Positions 32,387-43,225 of a stretch of 64,000 bases of DNA are shown one piece after another. Each line of letters begins with the position of its first letter. Position 1 is the stretch's first letter. The position numbers were made by a program, and so were the translations under genes. The notes below the pieces were generated by a model. That model had not been told where the DNA came from, did no database searches, and worked only from the letters and a program-made list of their open reading frames with translations. The stretch comes from Flectonema sp. DT1601 (lineage: Eukaryota; Euglenozoa; Diplonemea; Diplonemida; Diplonemidae), in assembly GCA_964019425.1 (NCBI GenBank), contig OZ025848.1:558001-622000 (forward strand), read 5' to 3'.

Positions 32387-33386
32387 TTCAGTGATACATT
32401 AATAGTACTGTTGCCCTTCTTTTCACGATATACACTCGCACTCTGTCTTCGTATTTTAACGTGTACGTTGTGTGGTGCTTTTCTTATGACCTGCTGTCTA
32501 CTTGTTTAGTAAATATGTAGCAGTTTTTATCTTTATGTCTGCTTTGCGGTATGGATGTGTGATCTGTGTGATAGGTGATAACTTGTTTTTGTTTCTCTAA
32601 TTCACACTTTCCTTTCTCCTCCTCCTCCTCCTCCTGGACACGATGCGACTGATCTCTTTTTGAGACAAGTTCTCAACAGTCATTGAGCATTTCGTGACTT
32701 TTGAATCAACTTCGATGAACTTAATTCGAATACCGTTGTTTTCAGTCTACAGTTTGTTCTCAACCAGACAACACGTGGAACACTATAGTTACCTTTTCAC
32801 TGAATTAACCTTCTCAATAACTCTATCCACTTACCTTATTTTACACGAAAAATCAGGGTAACTACCTTATTTTATTTAAGGTTATTGCTTCTGCTTTGTA
32901 TTTGCAAAAATAAGCAAAACATATATTTTTAATAAAACAATTTCGTTAAAATGTTTTGACCGAGTAGAAACCTAAAACTCAGCGGGTTTTTTGGTTAACG
33001 TATTTATGTTCATGCGGCCTTCGGCGGTATTTGAGTTATTTCCAGTTAGTGAAATACGTTAAAAAAAATAGATATTAATTTACCTTTTTTTTTTCGAATG
33101 ATCATTACTAAAATTGGATACAAGTTAGTGCCTGCAGTATTGGCCAGGTAGCTTGTTGGACTACCAAAACTACGTCCTCTAAAACTAGTGTTATGGAACA
33201 GCAAAACAATTCATTTAACATTTTTTTCATTTTGTCTTATTTCCTTAAAGTGCATTTTTTTTTTTTTTTTTTTTTTTGCATTCAATAAACTTATATACAA
33301 AACTGTTTTATATTTTCGGTGCGATTCCTGATAATGATGAAATGCCAGAATCAGGGGGAACATAACAAGTTTTTAATAAAATTTAT

Positions 33387-33660
33387 GAGATTTTCGCTAT
33401 TGGGGTGCCTGATAATGTCATTTTCGCTATTCACTAAAAGCAGTAACTTTTTTTTCGCTGTTCACTAGAAGTGATAATTTTTTTTCGCCGTTCAGTAAAA
33501 GAAAATTTTTTTTTTCGCTGTTCACTACAAGTTACAAATTTTTTTTCGCTATTCACTACAAGTTATAAATTTTTTTTCGCTATTCACTAGAAGTTGAAAT
33601 TTTTTTTTCGCTGTTCACTACAAGTTACAACTTTTTCCACTGCCAAAAAAAATTTTTTTT

Positions 33661-33697
<37 letters not shown>

Positions 33698-35621
33698 CTT
33701 TTTCTTCTTTGCTGGGAACATGCTGGTACCTTGAACAATTTTTTTTGTCACTTGGACAAAAGCTTTGTGCCGTTTTACTTTCTATTCAGCACACTCATCT
33801 GTGGATTTATGATAATGGATTGATTGAAAGCCAATAACACAAACGGTCAAAGATGTGATGACTTGGGAAATGATAAAAGTAATCTTTCTGGAACTTCTGC
33901 TCAGTACATGCAAATGCATCTTGACACGCGGGAACCCTTCGGGCAGTACTGCGCTCTTGATAATTCAAAGTAGCCTTAAAAAAGCTCTCATGCCTGCATG
34001 AGTTAGATACCCTGATAACCCGGTCAGAAACAGGAGTGTCGCTTGCGACCAGGCTGTCTGTAACTCGCAGGTGTCTTGACTTTGAAATTCGGTTGGAATG
34101 ACGTGTAAGAGGACAACAGTTCTCTGTAAGGTGACCCAGCCCTGCACACATACCGTTCTTTGCATGCACTCAGTAAATTTTTCAGAGGCTGAGCACACTA
34201 TCAGGACCTGACGAACAACCCAACCTTTCCGTGAGTACTTGTCTTTGCTAATCTCGTCAAGCCAGATGAACATCATACAAACGTTATCTCAACATCCGTG
34301 TGCGGGTGTTATCTTCCTCATCTCGGTTTAGCCCTGCACCATCTGCGGATTCTCGAAGGAAACTGGTCGGCTACGATGCTTCGTTCGGTAAAACGTACAA
34401 GTTCCTAATCATAAACGTTTTTCTTTCTCTCTAGGCTTTTACTCTTTTACTACGAACTCTTATTCTCAATCTCTAAGATGCCCGGAAACATAGTTGAAAC
34501 TCAACCTGCTGCCACTGAAACTCAGCCTGCCTCAGCTTTGGCTGACACAAGACCTAGTATTGAGGGAACCTTTCAATCCTTTGATGCACTTCGCGCGAGG
34601 GTAACCCTCGCTTCTTGTTCTTCGGGAAGGGGGTTTAAGACAAGCCACGTAGTGGGGAAAAGGGTGAACATTCACGTGCACAAACACATGTGGGTGGAAA
34701 GTGAAGAATACTGTCTCATACCTTGCTGCTGAAAAGTGTAGGTATGCCTGCCTGCCTGCCTCATAATTGTCTGGTTGGTTACTATTAGTTTTTGCCACAA
34801 CACTAAACATAGGTCTCTAGGAGAGAAATACACCGCGGCGTGTTTAATCGCAGACATGAAGGAGAAGGGGGTCGTGATAAAGAAGGACACCGCCTATCGC
34901 GCGCTGCAGAAGGCGGATAGGGAGATCAACGGGGATCCCCACGACGGGTACAAATTCTTAGAGTCGTGGTGCCGCGCAGCGGAGGTGGCAAACCCTGGGA
35001 CTAAGTGGCACATTGCGGACAAGGACGGACGATTTTGTCATTTGTTCCTCGCCCTTTCGCAAAACATTGTCCCCAAGGTTTTGGGGTGACCGATGGGTGC
35101 TCCCTGAAAGGGTACTACGTCGGGAACTTTCTAACGTTGTTGGGCATGGATGCTTCTGGGCGAGAGTTCCCAGTTGCCTTTGCCATCACAGGAAACGAGA
35201 GCAAATTTGACAAGTGTCGCAGCACGCCTGGTGAAGATTTTTTCGACAGGTATGCACTGATGTCAGACCAGCAGAAAGGCCTCGACACAGCGATGAAAAA
35301 GTCGTTCCAACCTGGCGGAGAGCTTTAACGCCTCCTTATTTTTTTCCATTTATTCACAGATTTGTATGAAAATGTTCAAGGATATTTTGGTGGCAAAAAA
35401 AGTGTCAATTTTTTTTTTTTTTTTTTGAATTTTTTTTTTTTTTTTTTTTTCATGAACAGCGAAAAAATTTTTTTTTTTGTTACTGAATGGAGAAAAAAAA
35501 TTATCACTTTCAGTGAATAGCGAAAAAAAATTATCATATTCAGTGAACAGCGAAAAAAAAAAAAACTCTTTTACTGAATAGCGAAAATGGAATTATTGGA
35601 CCCCCCAATAGCGAAAATCTC
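33387..35621 (+). mobile_element. Mutator-like DNA transposon (MULE), ends intact, coding part decayed
   Basis: The ends are inverted copies starting GAGATTTTCGCTATTGGGG (33387 rightward; complement ends at 35621). They are flanked by a perfect 9-bp target duplication AAAATTTAT (33378-33386 and 35622-35630), the size typical of Mutator-like elements. Inside each end is an array of units TTTTTTTTCGCT(G/A)TTCACT spaced about 35-40 bp (33421-33640; complement 35455-35585). The 2,235-bp interior is GC-richer than its surroundings and carries a broken transposase. Identical target duplications imply a fairly recent insertion, though the gene is non-functional; it may have been mobilised in trans. 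Confidence 0.88.
34478..35328 (+). pseudogene. MULE transposase remnant
   Basis: The first segment (34478-34732) resembles the MuDR-type N-terminal domain: GTFQSFDALRARVTLASCSS followed by GRGFKTSHVVGKR. The frame is then interrupted. A second segment reads through ADMKEKGVVIKKDTAYRALQ and ends at a stop (35087-35089), while the adjacent frame supplies VTDGCSLKGYYVGNFLTLLG and DASGREFPVAFAIT, the classic MULE core with the first catalytic Asp. The second Asp lies in LMSDQQKGLDTAM. The stretch between these is shorter than usual, and everything after it, including the third catalytic residue and the Cys/His zinc-binding region, is absent. Confidence 0.8.
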
Positions 35622-35630
35622 AAAATTTAT

Positions 35631-36628
35631 AATCCTTTTTCTCATAGGATGATATAGAAAGAAGTGTAAACTTACACTTTAGTACCGCCAAAATAAAAAA
35701 TTACAAACAAGAAATATTTTTTTAATAAGTTAGCGTCTACCGTTACGGGGAGCTATTTTATATTTTTAGTGCAATCACTGAAATTGATTACATGTCAGTA
35801 TCAGGAACTAGCTATTCATGTAGTGTTTACTGGAGTGTATCATTTATATTATTACTTCAATTATCAGATCGCTATAATGTTGGCAGCACATGTAAATCTC
35901 CTTTAGCTTTCTGGGTTTAAGTCGGTTTACTGTTGTCGTACACAAAACAGAAACATCAACATTTGTGTTGTATGATTTCTTGTTTTAGTTGAACCTATTT
36001 TCTGTTCAACTTTAATTGTTTGAATGTTTTTTTATTTTTTTAGTGTACAAGTTCGGTACAGTTATTTTAAGTAACTTTTTTTTTTTTTTTTTTTTGAAAT
36101 CAATTCTGAAGATTTAGAATAACTTAATGTGTTGAGCAATAATTAAAAAAAAATTAACGTATTGTTATTCTTTTTTTTTTTTTTTTTTTTGTTACTGTAC
36201 GGTTGTACTGAAGGAAGTTTTCTCCCAATTTAGGAGACCCGTGGGAATTATTTTTTATTGTTATTAATTATGATATATTGTGCGAGCATGAGATGTTCCG
36301 TTTTCGCTGTGTTTTTTAAATAGCTAAAAGCGAACGTGATTTTATTCTTTTTTTTTTTTTTTGCAACCGAAAAAACCTTTGTTGGTTTCTCAAATATTCA
36401 GTTTTTTTTTCCTTCTTTTTTTCATCTCGAAGACATGTTTTACGGGCGAAAGAATTGTGGCAGGCGCAGCATTCACCTTTACTTGAAAGGCTTGTTTCCA
36501 GCTGTGAACAAAATAAAATAAAATAAAAAAACATCGTGTGAGAAGTTATTTAGTGAAGTGCCGATTCCTTTTTTTTCCTTTTTATTTTCTCCTTTTTATT
36601 TCATATTAAATTATTTATTATTTTTAAG
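35631..36628. other. tract-rich intergenic DNA
   Basis: T runs at 36078-36095, 36171-36190 and 36349-36362, with repeat copy C near the left side. No gene seen. Confidence 0.55.
35875..35960 (+). repeat. dispersed repeat, diverged copy C
   Basis: Aligns with copies A (12427) and B (39491): AATGTTGGCAGCACATGTAAA, then CTCCTTTAG, TTTAAGTCGGTTTAC and ACACAAAACAGAAACATCA. It lies outside any recognised gene, about 250 bp beyond the MULE. A short stem AAATC/GGTTT replaces AACC/GGTT of copies A and B. Confidence 0.6.
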
Positions 36629-36769
36629 ATGTCGGAGACCCAGCGCAAACGTGCGAGTCTGCGGAAGACCTTCCTGCATTCCAGCCTGATCGTTGATTTA
36701 CTTTTGGGTAGTGTGTTTGCGGCTCAGTTGGTTTTCTGTTTGACGCTCGCATTTGTTTTAGGCTCCTAA
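36629..36769 (+). CDS. candidate 46-aa membrane protein
   Basis: ATG follows TATTTTTAAG directly. The frame starts MSETQRKRASLRKTFLHSSL, which is basic and soluble, and continues into a hydrophobic stretch (about 21-45, including SVFAAQLVFCLTLAFVLG) before TAA. Codon composition is richer in G/C than the surroundings, which supports coding. Splicing out GTAGTG...TTTTAG would leave a 28-aa peptide instead. It looks like a small tail-anchored protein. I do not recognise it. Confidence 0.35.
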   Translation: MSETQRKRASLRKTFLHSSLIVDLLLGSVFAAQLVFCLTLAFVLGS

Positions 36770-38084
36770 GCATTCTTGGGGAAGCGTTTTCTTTTTAATG
36801 CTCTTTTTTTTGTTGGTAGTTCGCGTTCCCGGTTTTGACGTTTACTTCTGCGAAACACTTTTATTCTAGTAATCTAACCACCAGATAGTGTTTGATGTCT
36901 TTTTATGAGTAATAAATGTGTTGTGCGATAGCAGAGCGACGGTAGGTTTTCTATTATGTTTTCGATAAAATTATTCTTTTTTCTTGCGTCTTTTTTCCTC
37001 CAACTTTTTAACCCGTCAACGATATACAATTACCGTTGATGATCAAAATATGGAGCAGAATTGTTTAACTTCATTACTGTGAAAATCTTGTGTAGTTATA
37101 CTGGAATGGCGTCTTGTTCCTGTTCTCCTTTACTCTTCGTGTGTTGCAAAGTACTTGGTTCTTGTTGGAGTGTCTCCTAAACTAGTATTTTTTTGTTTTT
37201 TAATCTTTTATTTAGTGTACTATTCTATTTAAATAATAAGCTCATATTCTAACTAGGGACGCTTACTTTGTCGTCTTGTGTTTTCGTTTACGTGATTGTA
37301 AACACTTTAGTTGAGTTTTGCGTGCTTTCGTGTGTGGTTATTCTTGTTTCTTTCCTCCCTTCGAATTTCATAGTTTCGTTCTTCGTATCGGATTTTTTTT
37401 TTTGGCTTGATAGCAGCCGTTGTTTTTTTCTTCTTGTAAGCAACCTGACTTCCACTTTTTCCCCTACAAGTTTGCTAAACCTGAATCTATTGTAATTGTT
37501 CCCTCTCTCAGAAAGAAAAAAAAAAAAAAAAAAAAAAAAAAGCGAAAGGAAGAATTGTAAGAATTGTATTGCTGTTTTCTTTTTTTATTTGTTACTTGCC
37601 TTGACTGCGCTTTTGTACTCGATTCGTAAGTACAGGAGTGTTTTGTTGACAACACCAGAATGTTTAGTCAGAGATTTGTTTGTTGTTTTTCCTTTCTTTT
37701 ATTTTTTAGCTTGTGGTTCAACTGCCTAGCAAAGCAAGTTCAAGAGCGAGGAAGAAAGGAATTCTTATCAAAAAAAAGAAAAAATATACTTTTTGTATTT
37801 GTTACAAAACGGAAGATAGAGAAAGTATTGGGATTCTTATTCTTTTTCTTGAGTCTGTCGGAACTTGTAGTGTGCAGCTAACTTCCTCTTGTGAAGTGAA
37901 TGGTTGAATGATGTTGTCGTGTTTTCTTTTATTAATTATTTGATATTATTATAACAGGTTATTCTTTACACTACATATGTATGAATCTTGTTAAAGATGA
38001 ATATCATTTTTCTCATTAATATGCGCAATTACTGTAATTTATATTTGTTCAGCTTTATTCTAACCGTAACCTACCTTATTAACA
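36770..38084. other. intergenic DNA
   Basis: T-rich with an A run at 37517-37541, no supported gene. TTTGTTCAG (AG at 38051-38052) precedes the next ATG by 32 nt. Confidence 0.5.
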
Positions 38085-38543
38085 ATGTCTGTCACCGGAG
38101 ATGCCTGCAACCGTAACCAGTACCTCAGCAACCGTTCGAGCACTAGAGTTCACGCGGCACCAGTATGTGCTTGTTCTGTTATTTATTAGTAGAGATGCCT
38201 AAAATTGTACTCTTTTTAAACTAATAATTCAAACACACTAATACAGGGAGGAAATTCATCCTTTTCACTAGGATGGTCTGAACCAGAGGCGTCAGTTCAG
38301 AGAACTGCTGCTCCTGTTGAAACTCCTGTCCATGTAGCAGCGCCTGTTGTTGAGGCTTCAAAGGAGAATGTTCTCCCAGCTCCGGTAAATGTTCCGCAGC
38401 AAGCCAAGGAAACTGGACCAGTTAGGCAGTCGTCGAATGCTTGGGCATCCAACCAAAGTCAGAACTGTGGTAACGTACTGTCAGAGAGACCAACAACCAG
38501 AATTCACGCCCCACCAGGTGGTAAGTCTTCTATCTGCTTCTAA
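38085..38543 (+). CDS. Jupiter/HN1 (JPT)-like microtubule-associated protein
   Basis: Exon 1 (38085-38162, 26 codons), intron 38163-38246 (GTATGT...ATACAG), exon 2 (38247-38543), 124 aa. The N-terminus NRSSTRVHAAPGGNSSFSLG matches the JPT1/HN1 signature (Asn-Ser-Ser-Arg-Val, Pro-Gly-Gly, Ser-Phe-Ser-Leu-Gly). A second, shorter copy closes the protein: TTRIHAPPGGKSSICF. Between them is a disordered Ala/Pro/Val-rich region. Jupiter proteins bind microtubules in flies and are small, disordered and phosphorylated in animals. The last codons overlap a perfect GTAAGT donor, so an alternative 3' exon is possible (next entry). Confidence 0.75.
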
Positions 38544-39388
38544 ATACAGACTGATGAGAAAAAACAAAAAAAAACAAAATAAAAGGTTCAGTACCTCTTG
38601 TGTCATTTAACAAATTACTTTCTACGTGGTGTCACTTTTTTTAAAAAATAAATAAATAAATTAAAAAAAAGACTTTATTGTCCCCCGGGCTTTTTGTGTT
38701 TTTTTGCAGACTAACTGCTTCCCCTGCGATTCCCTTTAGAGTTATGTTGTGAGTAATTTCTTTTTTATTGCTTGCAACAACACCCCTACCCTAGAAACTT
38801 ATGTACGAAATATTCCATACAGCAGAAAGCGTTCATAGTACTGCTTGCAGTCATTGAGATGCTTTTTTTCGTACTTTCTCAAGAAAACAAGACAAATGGA
38901 AAAAAACAAAAAGAAAAAGAAAAAAAAAAAAAAAAAAAAACCCTATCCCTACCCTTCTTAGATGTCCATCCTTGTTACTGCAAGAAAGAATTCGCCGTGG
39001 TACCCGAAGAATACTAAAAAATAAAAAAAAAAAGAGACTCCTAAAAAAAGCAAACCTTCATACGACTTGACAACACCAAAGGACTGGACACAATTCAAAA
39101 GGAAGCCCGCTCAGGTGTTTTTTTGCTTAGTGCGAAATATTGAAGTTATTGTATAGCCGTCGTCTCTTCTCCCCTCTTTGTTTGTTTGATTGCCCGGATA
39201 TAAAAAAAAAAACTAACCTTTAATAATAATACAAAATATGGTATTAGTTTCTACTTCAGGTTAGCTCATGAGCGGTGGTCTTTAGTTTGGCGATTAGCTA
39301 TCAGCAGTTCAATTCCCTCCGAATTTCATCTATTCAGTTTATTACTGTTACCAACCTATCACCCCGCAGTTCATCTTTTCCTCTAAAA
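38544..39388. other. spacer with a possible alternative terminal exon of the Jupiter-like gene
   Basis: GTAAGT at 38521 can act as donor after PPG in phase 1. A coding-like stretch at 39035-39114 is in the matching phase and reads ETPKKSKPSYDLTTPKDW then TQFKRKPAQ. It ends at another GT or reads on to TAG at 39154-39156. The rest is A-rich (38920-38940). Several CAG acceptors (39252, 39306, 39337, 39369) lead to the eIF5 start. Confidence 0.35.
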
Positions 39389-40688
39389 ATGGCTGAGTTA
39401 ACTATAGATCCGCAGAAGCAGAGCGATCCATACTACCGTTACAAGGTTTGTTTTTATTTTGCATTTAACAAGTATTGTAAGAATGAAAAAGAATGTTGGT
39501 CAGCACACGTAAACCTCCTTTAGCTTTATCAGTTTAAGTCGGTTCACGGGTTTCGTGACACAAACAAAACATCACAGTGTTATTTTACTATTTTCTGTAT
39601 AGTTTTAAGATAAATCCAATTCTTTTTTATAATAATTTGTATTGGATAATTCACTGTCTTGTGTAAGGCTACTACCACAACGAATAAACAAACAGATGCC
39701 TTCCCTCCAGATTAAGGTTGAAGGTAGCGGTAACGGTATCAAAACTGTTATGAGAAACATTACCGACATTGCTACAAGAATTAACAGAGATGTCGACTAC
39801 CCGATGAAATATTTTGGTATCGATATTGGTGCGCATGCCAAGAACGAAGACTCGAAGTGGATTGTGATGGGAAATCACGAAAAGGAGAGATTACAGAGAT
39901 CTTTGTTTGACTACATTTGTAAGTTTGTGTTGTGCAAAGCATGCAGAAACCCTGAAACTAAGACTATCGTTGATGAGAAGAAAAACATTTGGCTTCGGTG
40001 CGGAGCCTGTGGTAGAGACACTCAGGTCGAACCAAAAGAGAAGCTCAACAACTTTATCTACAAAAGAGAACAAGTTACAGTCCTGAATGAGAAATCTGAC
40101 AAGAAGGAAAAGAAAGAGAAGAAGGAGAAAAAGGAAAAGAAGAAGTCAAAGGACCAAAAGGAAGCTGAACAGTTTGATAAGGAAGCCAGAAAGGTTGGTG
40201 ACAAAGACGCTATTGAGGGAGAGGCTGAAGAACGACGCAACCCTGTTGTAGTACTCAGAGAGTTTATTAACAGTGATGACAAGCCAAGTGAAAGTGAAAT
40301 TACAAACAAAGTACGCGACATTAAAATAGAATACGGTCTTAGCGAGAAGGATATCATGAGACTTCTATGTGAAGCTGTTTTCAACGATGCTACTTTCGTT
40401 AAGAAGGCAAAGCCATACGCAGGAGTGTTCAAGAGATTCGTTTCTGAGCACACTGAGAAGATTGTTCTCGACTGTATTGAGATTCTAGTTATTGAAAACA
40501 AAGATCTCATCGACAGATTCCCAATCTGTCTCAAGAAAATCTACGACGAAGAAATAGTAACAGAAGAGGGAATCGTCGCCTGGTATGAGGGAAAATTGTA
40601 CAAAAAAGACAAGGAAACTTCACAAATCGTCCGCAACAAAACTCAACCACTTATTGAGTGGCTTCAACAGGAAGAAGATGACGACTAG
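39389..40688 (+). CDS. eIF5: translation initiation factor eIF5
   Basis: Exon 1 (39389-39445, 19 codons), intron 39446-39695, exon 2 (39696-40688), 349 aa. eIF5 is the GTPase-activating protein for eIF2 in the 43S complex. The N-terminus DPYYRYKMPSLQIKVEGSGN contains the Arg finger (Arg17, equivalent to human Arg15). A C2-C2 zinc finger follows (CKAC ... CGAC). A Lys/Glu-rich linker of KEKKEKK repeats joins it to the C-terminal W2/MIF4G-like domain with terminal acidic-aromatic boxes (IEWLQQEEDDD). The intron falls directly after the Arg-finger motif and carries the dispersed repeat. It is slightly shorter than the animal protein. Confidence 0.92.
39491..39603 (+). repeat. intron-resident dispersed repeat, copy B
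   Basis: Lies within the eIF5 intron, in the same orientation as the gene. About 90% identical to copy A (12427-12535) over some 110 bp, with GCATTTAACAAGTA just upstream also shared. Differences are scattered single bases and small indels. Confidence 0.8.
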
Positions 40689-41509
40689 ACTCGCTCTAGA
40701 AAAACTTCTCGTCTTCGTCACTTTCGGTTAATTAAGAAGGTTCTATTTTTTTCGTATGTATCAGACCCAATAAAAAATGAAACACAAAAAAAAAAAAATA
40801 AGAAAAAAAAAGAAAAAAAACAACTGAAGGGGGAAAAAGAATAGTAGAAAAATACATGCATATTCTAATTAGTCCTTGCCTGCTTCCCGGCCTTGAAACC
40901 TTCCCAGTCCCCCTTAATTAGTGCACTGAACTTCTACAATGGTAGGCAACTGTTTGTTATATAATCAAACAGAGACGGTACGCCACATTTTCCCCCCAGT
41001 AAGCCTCAGATAGCGGCACTCATTGCTAGAGGCAGTTAGAAAACGAGAGGCTTTCGCCAGCACACCGCACGCAGTGCCTTGAGACTCTTTTGTTTCGGCA
41101 AGCGAACGGCCGGGCTGGACGGAACAAAAAAAGAAAAAAAAAAGAGAAAAAGAAAAAGAAAAGAGAAAGAAAATAGTGTTTTCGCAAATATGAATGCAGG
41201 AAAAGAAAAAAAAATGAAAAAGTGGAAACTTGAGAAAATAAGACTTTTAAAAAAAAGAAGAAGAAATTGTTTTTAAGGAAAGTAACAACACAAGGCCATT
41301 AAAAAAAGTGAATTCAAAAAAAAAAAAAAAAAAGAAAAGGACAATCATCTCGTGGAGTACATGAAATTCCTTAATGTAGTGGTTAAGACTTTCAGTCATA
41401 ATTCTTTTTAGTAACAGCACTCCGATATTGTAGCAGTTTATAATAACAATTAACGTCATCAAGTGTGAGGAAATTATAATATCAAAACCAGACAACTAAT
41501 TATTTAATT
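40689..41509. other. intergenic DNA
   Basis: A-rich with runs at 40785-40820 and 41317-41333. Nothing gene-like. AACCAG (AG 41490-41491) lies 18 nt before the next ATG. Confidence 0.55.
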
Positions 41510-43225
41510 ATGTCGATATTCGTGGCATCGGTAGCTGCGTGTCTAGCAACTGATGTGTCTGTCACTGCGAGACTGACCACTCGAACTCTTGAAAAGAGAA
41601 TTCCTGAGAACTTTGTTGGTGTCTCAATTGAAACAAACGGTATCATTCCATACATTGGACCCAATGGGGATAACGTTACCTATGCTCAAGCATTGAGAAA
41701 CTTGAAGCTTGGGGGTCTGGGACCTATTTTAAGAATTGGAGGTAATTCAGCAGACTACACCTGCTACAGTACCGGGAAAGTCCCAGGATGCACTCGTAAT
41801 GTGACTGATGATGATTTAAATGCGTACAAACATTTTGCTGATGGACCTGCAAAAGACCTAAACCTAAAATACGTCATCGATACCGACTTTGGAATGGTCA
41901 CAGATCCAGAAACTGTTGCTCGTAAACAGGTGGAAACTTTAACCAGGTTGGATATGTGGTCTTACATTCATCAAGTTGAAATTGGTAATGAAATAGACAT
42001 TTATTCTCACCATGGATATCATCGAAACACTTCATACACCTTTCAGGAATATATGATTGAATATAATTCTTTTGTTAAATCACTTACTAGAAATGGAGGA
42101 ATCCCAAATTCAACGACAACACACAAACCAATCATCAGAGGCGCAGTGTACGCCAGTCCTAGTTATGACTGGGCTAGTGGAATGGAAGAATACGTAAAGA
42201 CTTACATCGGTATGTTTATTCCTCTCTTTCTTTATTCATAAAAGACTTTAAAGTTTAACTTGTAATCACAAACACAAACAGATGTGATGGATTCTATTTC
42301 TCTTCATCAGTACCCAGTTTCTTATTGTAAGAAGGACGCTAATCAAACTGTTTTAGGATGGAAACAGTCTCAAGGAACTGTTTTAAAATATCAAAAATTC
42401 TTTGATATCTTTAAGAAGTATAATTTACCATATGTCATTGGAGAAGGGAACTCCGCGTCATGTTCTGGAATCCCTGGGGTCAGCGATACTTTTCAATCTG
42501 CTTTGTGGGTGTTGGATTATCTACCGTACTTGTCAATGGCAGGTGCTGATGGTATGAATTTCCATGGTAGCACTCATGCAACATACACACCAATTGGATA
42601 CAGTAATGAAAACATCAACATCCGTCCTTTGTATTATGGATTGTTAGGTTTCGCTGAATTTACATCAAATTCTCCAAAATGGATTGTTGTTAATAAGACG
42701 CAGTCGATACCTGAAGACGTGTCGTGTTCAAAAGGAGTGTCAAGTTCGAATGAGATCTGCTGTCCAGCTTATTGCGGAACATGTGGAGGTGACGGATGTG
42801 ATAAGAGAGGAGCCTATTGCTGTGAGAGTCAAATAAGGAGTTTAAATAAATCATGTGCAACTAATGAAGCACCCTGTTCAATGAAACCCAATGATGATTA
42901 CTTGGTAGATATTCATGCTGTTCAAGATGATGTGAAACATCAAATTCGAGTTTTGTTGATCTCAAAATTCACCAACGTTTCAGTTCCAACAACTGTTTGT
43001 GTTGACACCGCTCCTGTCATGGATGGAGAAGCTTTTTTCATAACCGCTCCGTCGTATCATTCAAAGTACGGTGAGGGTCTTAATTATGGTGGTCAGACTT
43101 TTGATAATTCAGAAACCGGCCTTCCAATTGGAAAAAGAGTCACAAAACCTATTCCTGTCAGCAACAATTGTTTTACTTTAGAGGTAAATCCTTTTTCTGC
43201 TGCCATTGTCACGTTGCCTTATTAA
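41510..43225 (+). CDS. glycoside hydrolase family 79 (heparanase/beta-glucuronidase-like), with Cys-rich insert
   Basis: Exon 1 (41510-42209), intron 42210-42281 (GTATGT...CAAACAG), exon 2 (42282-43225), 547 aa. A short hydrophobic N-terminus may be a secretion signal. The TIM-barrel part has GPILRIGGNSADY, the acid/base HQVEIGNEIDIY (Glu161), SISLHQYP and the nucleophile YVIGEGNSAS (Glu288), the clan GH-A pattern of GH79 enzymes that release uronic acids from glycans. After the barrel (about 395-455) sits a Cys-rich block with CCPAYCGTCGGDGC and YCCESQI that standard GH79 proteins lack. A beta-sandwich-like C-terminus follows. It has many NxS/T sites. Expected to be lysosomal or secreted. 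Confidence 0.82.

Larger units (their letters stand above)
29933..33386. other. tract-rich intergenic DNA
   Basis: It contains a 31-bp G run, a dispersed repeat (30475-30554) and many A/T runs (31280-31307, 31657-31675, 32092-32119, 33257-33277). A (CTC)n stretch lies at 32612-32635. Two adjacent perfect hairpins lie at 32341-32386. No coding sequence is evident. Confidence 0.55.

Noticed and set aside
33807-34276. Minus-strand frames inside the MULE
   Set aside because: Overlapping and inconsistent with the related copy at 14620-14890, whose frame differs; treated as decayed element sequence, not genes.
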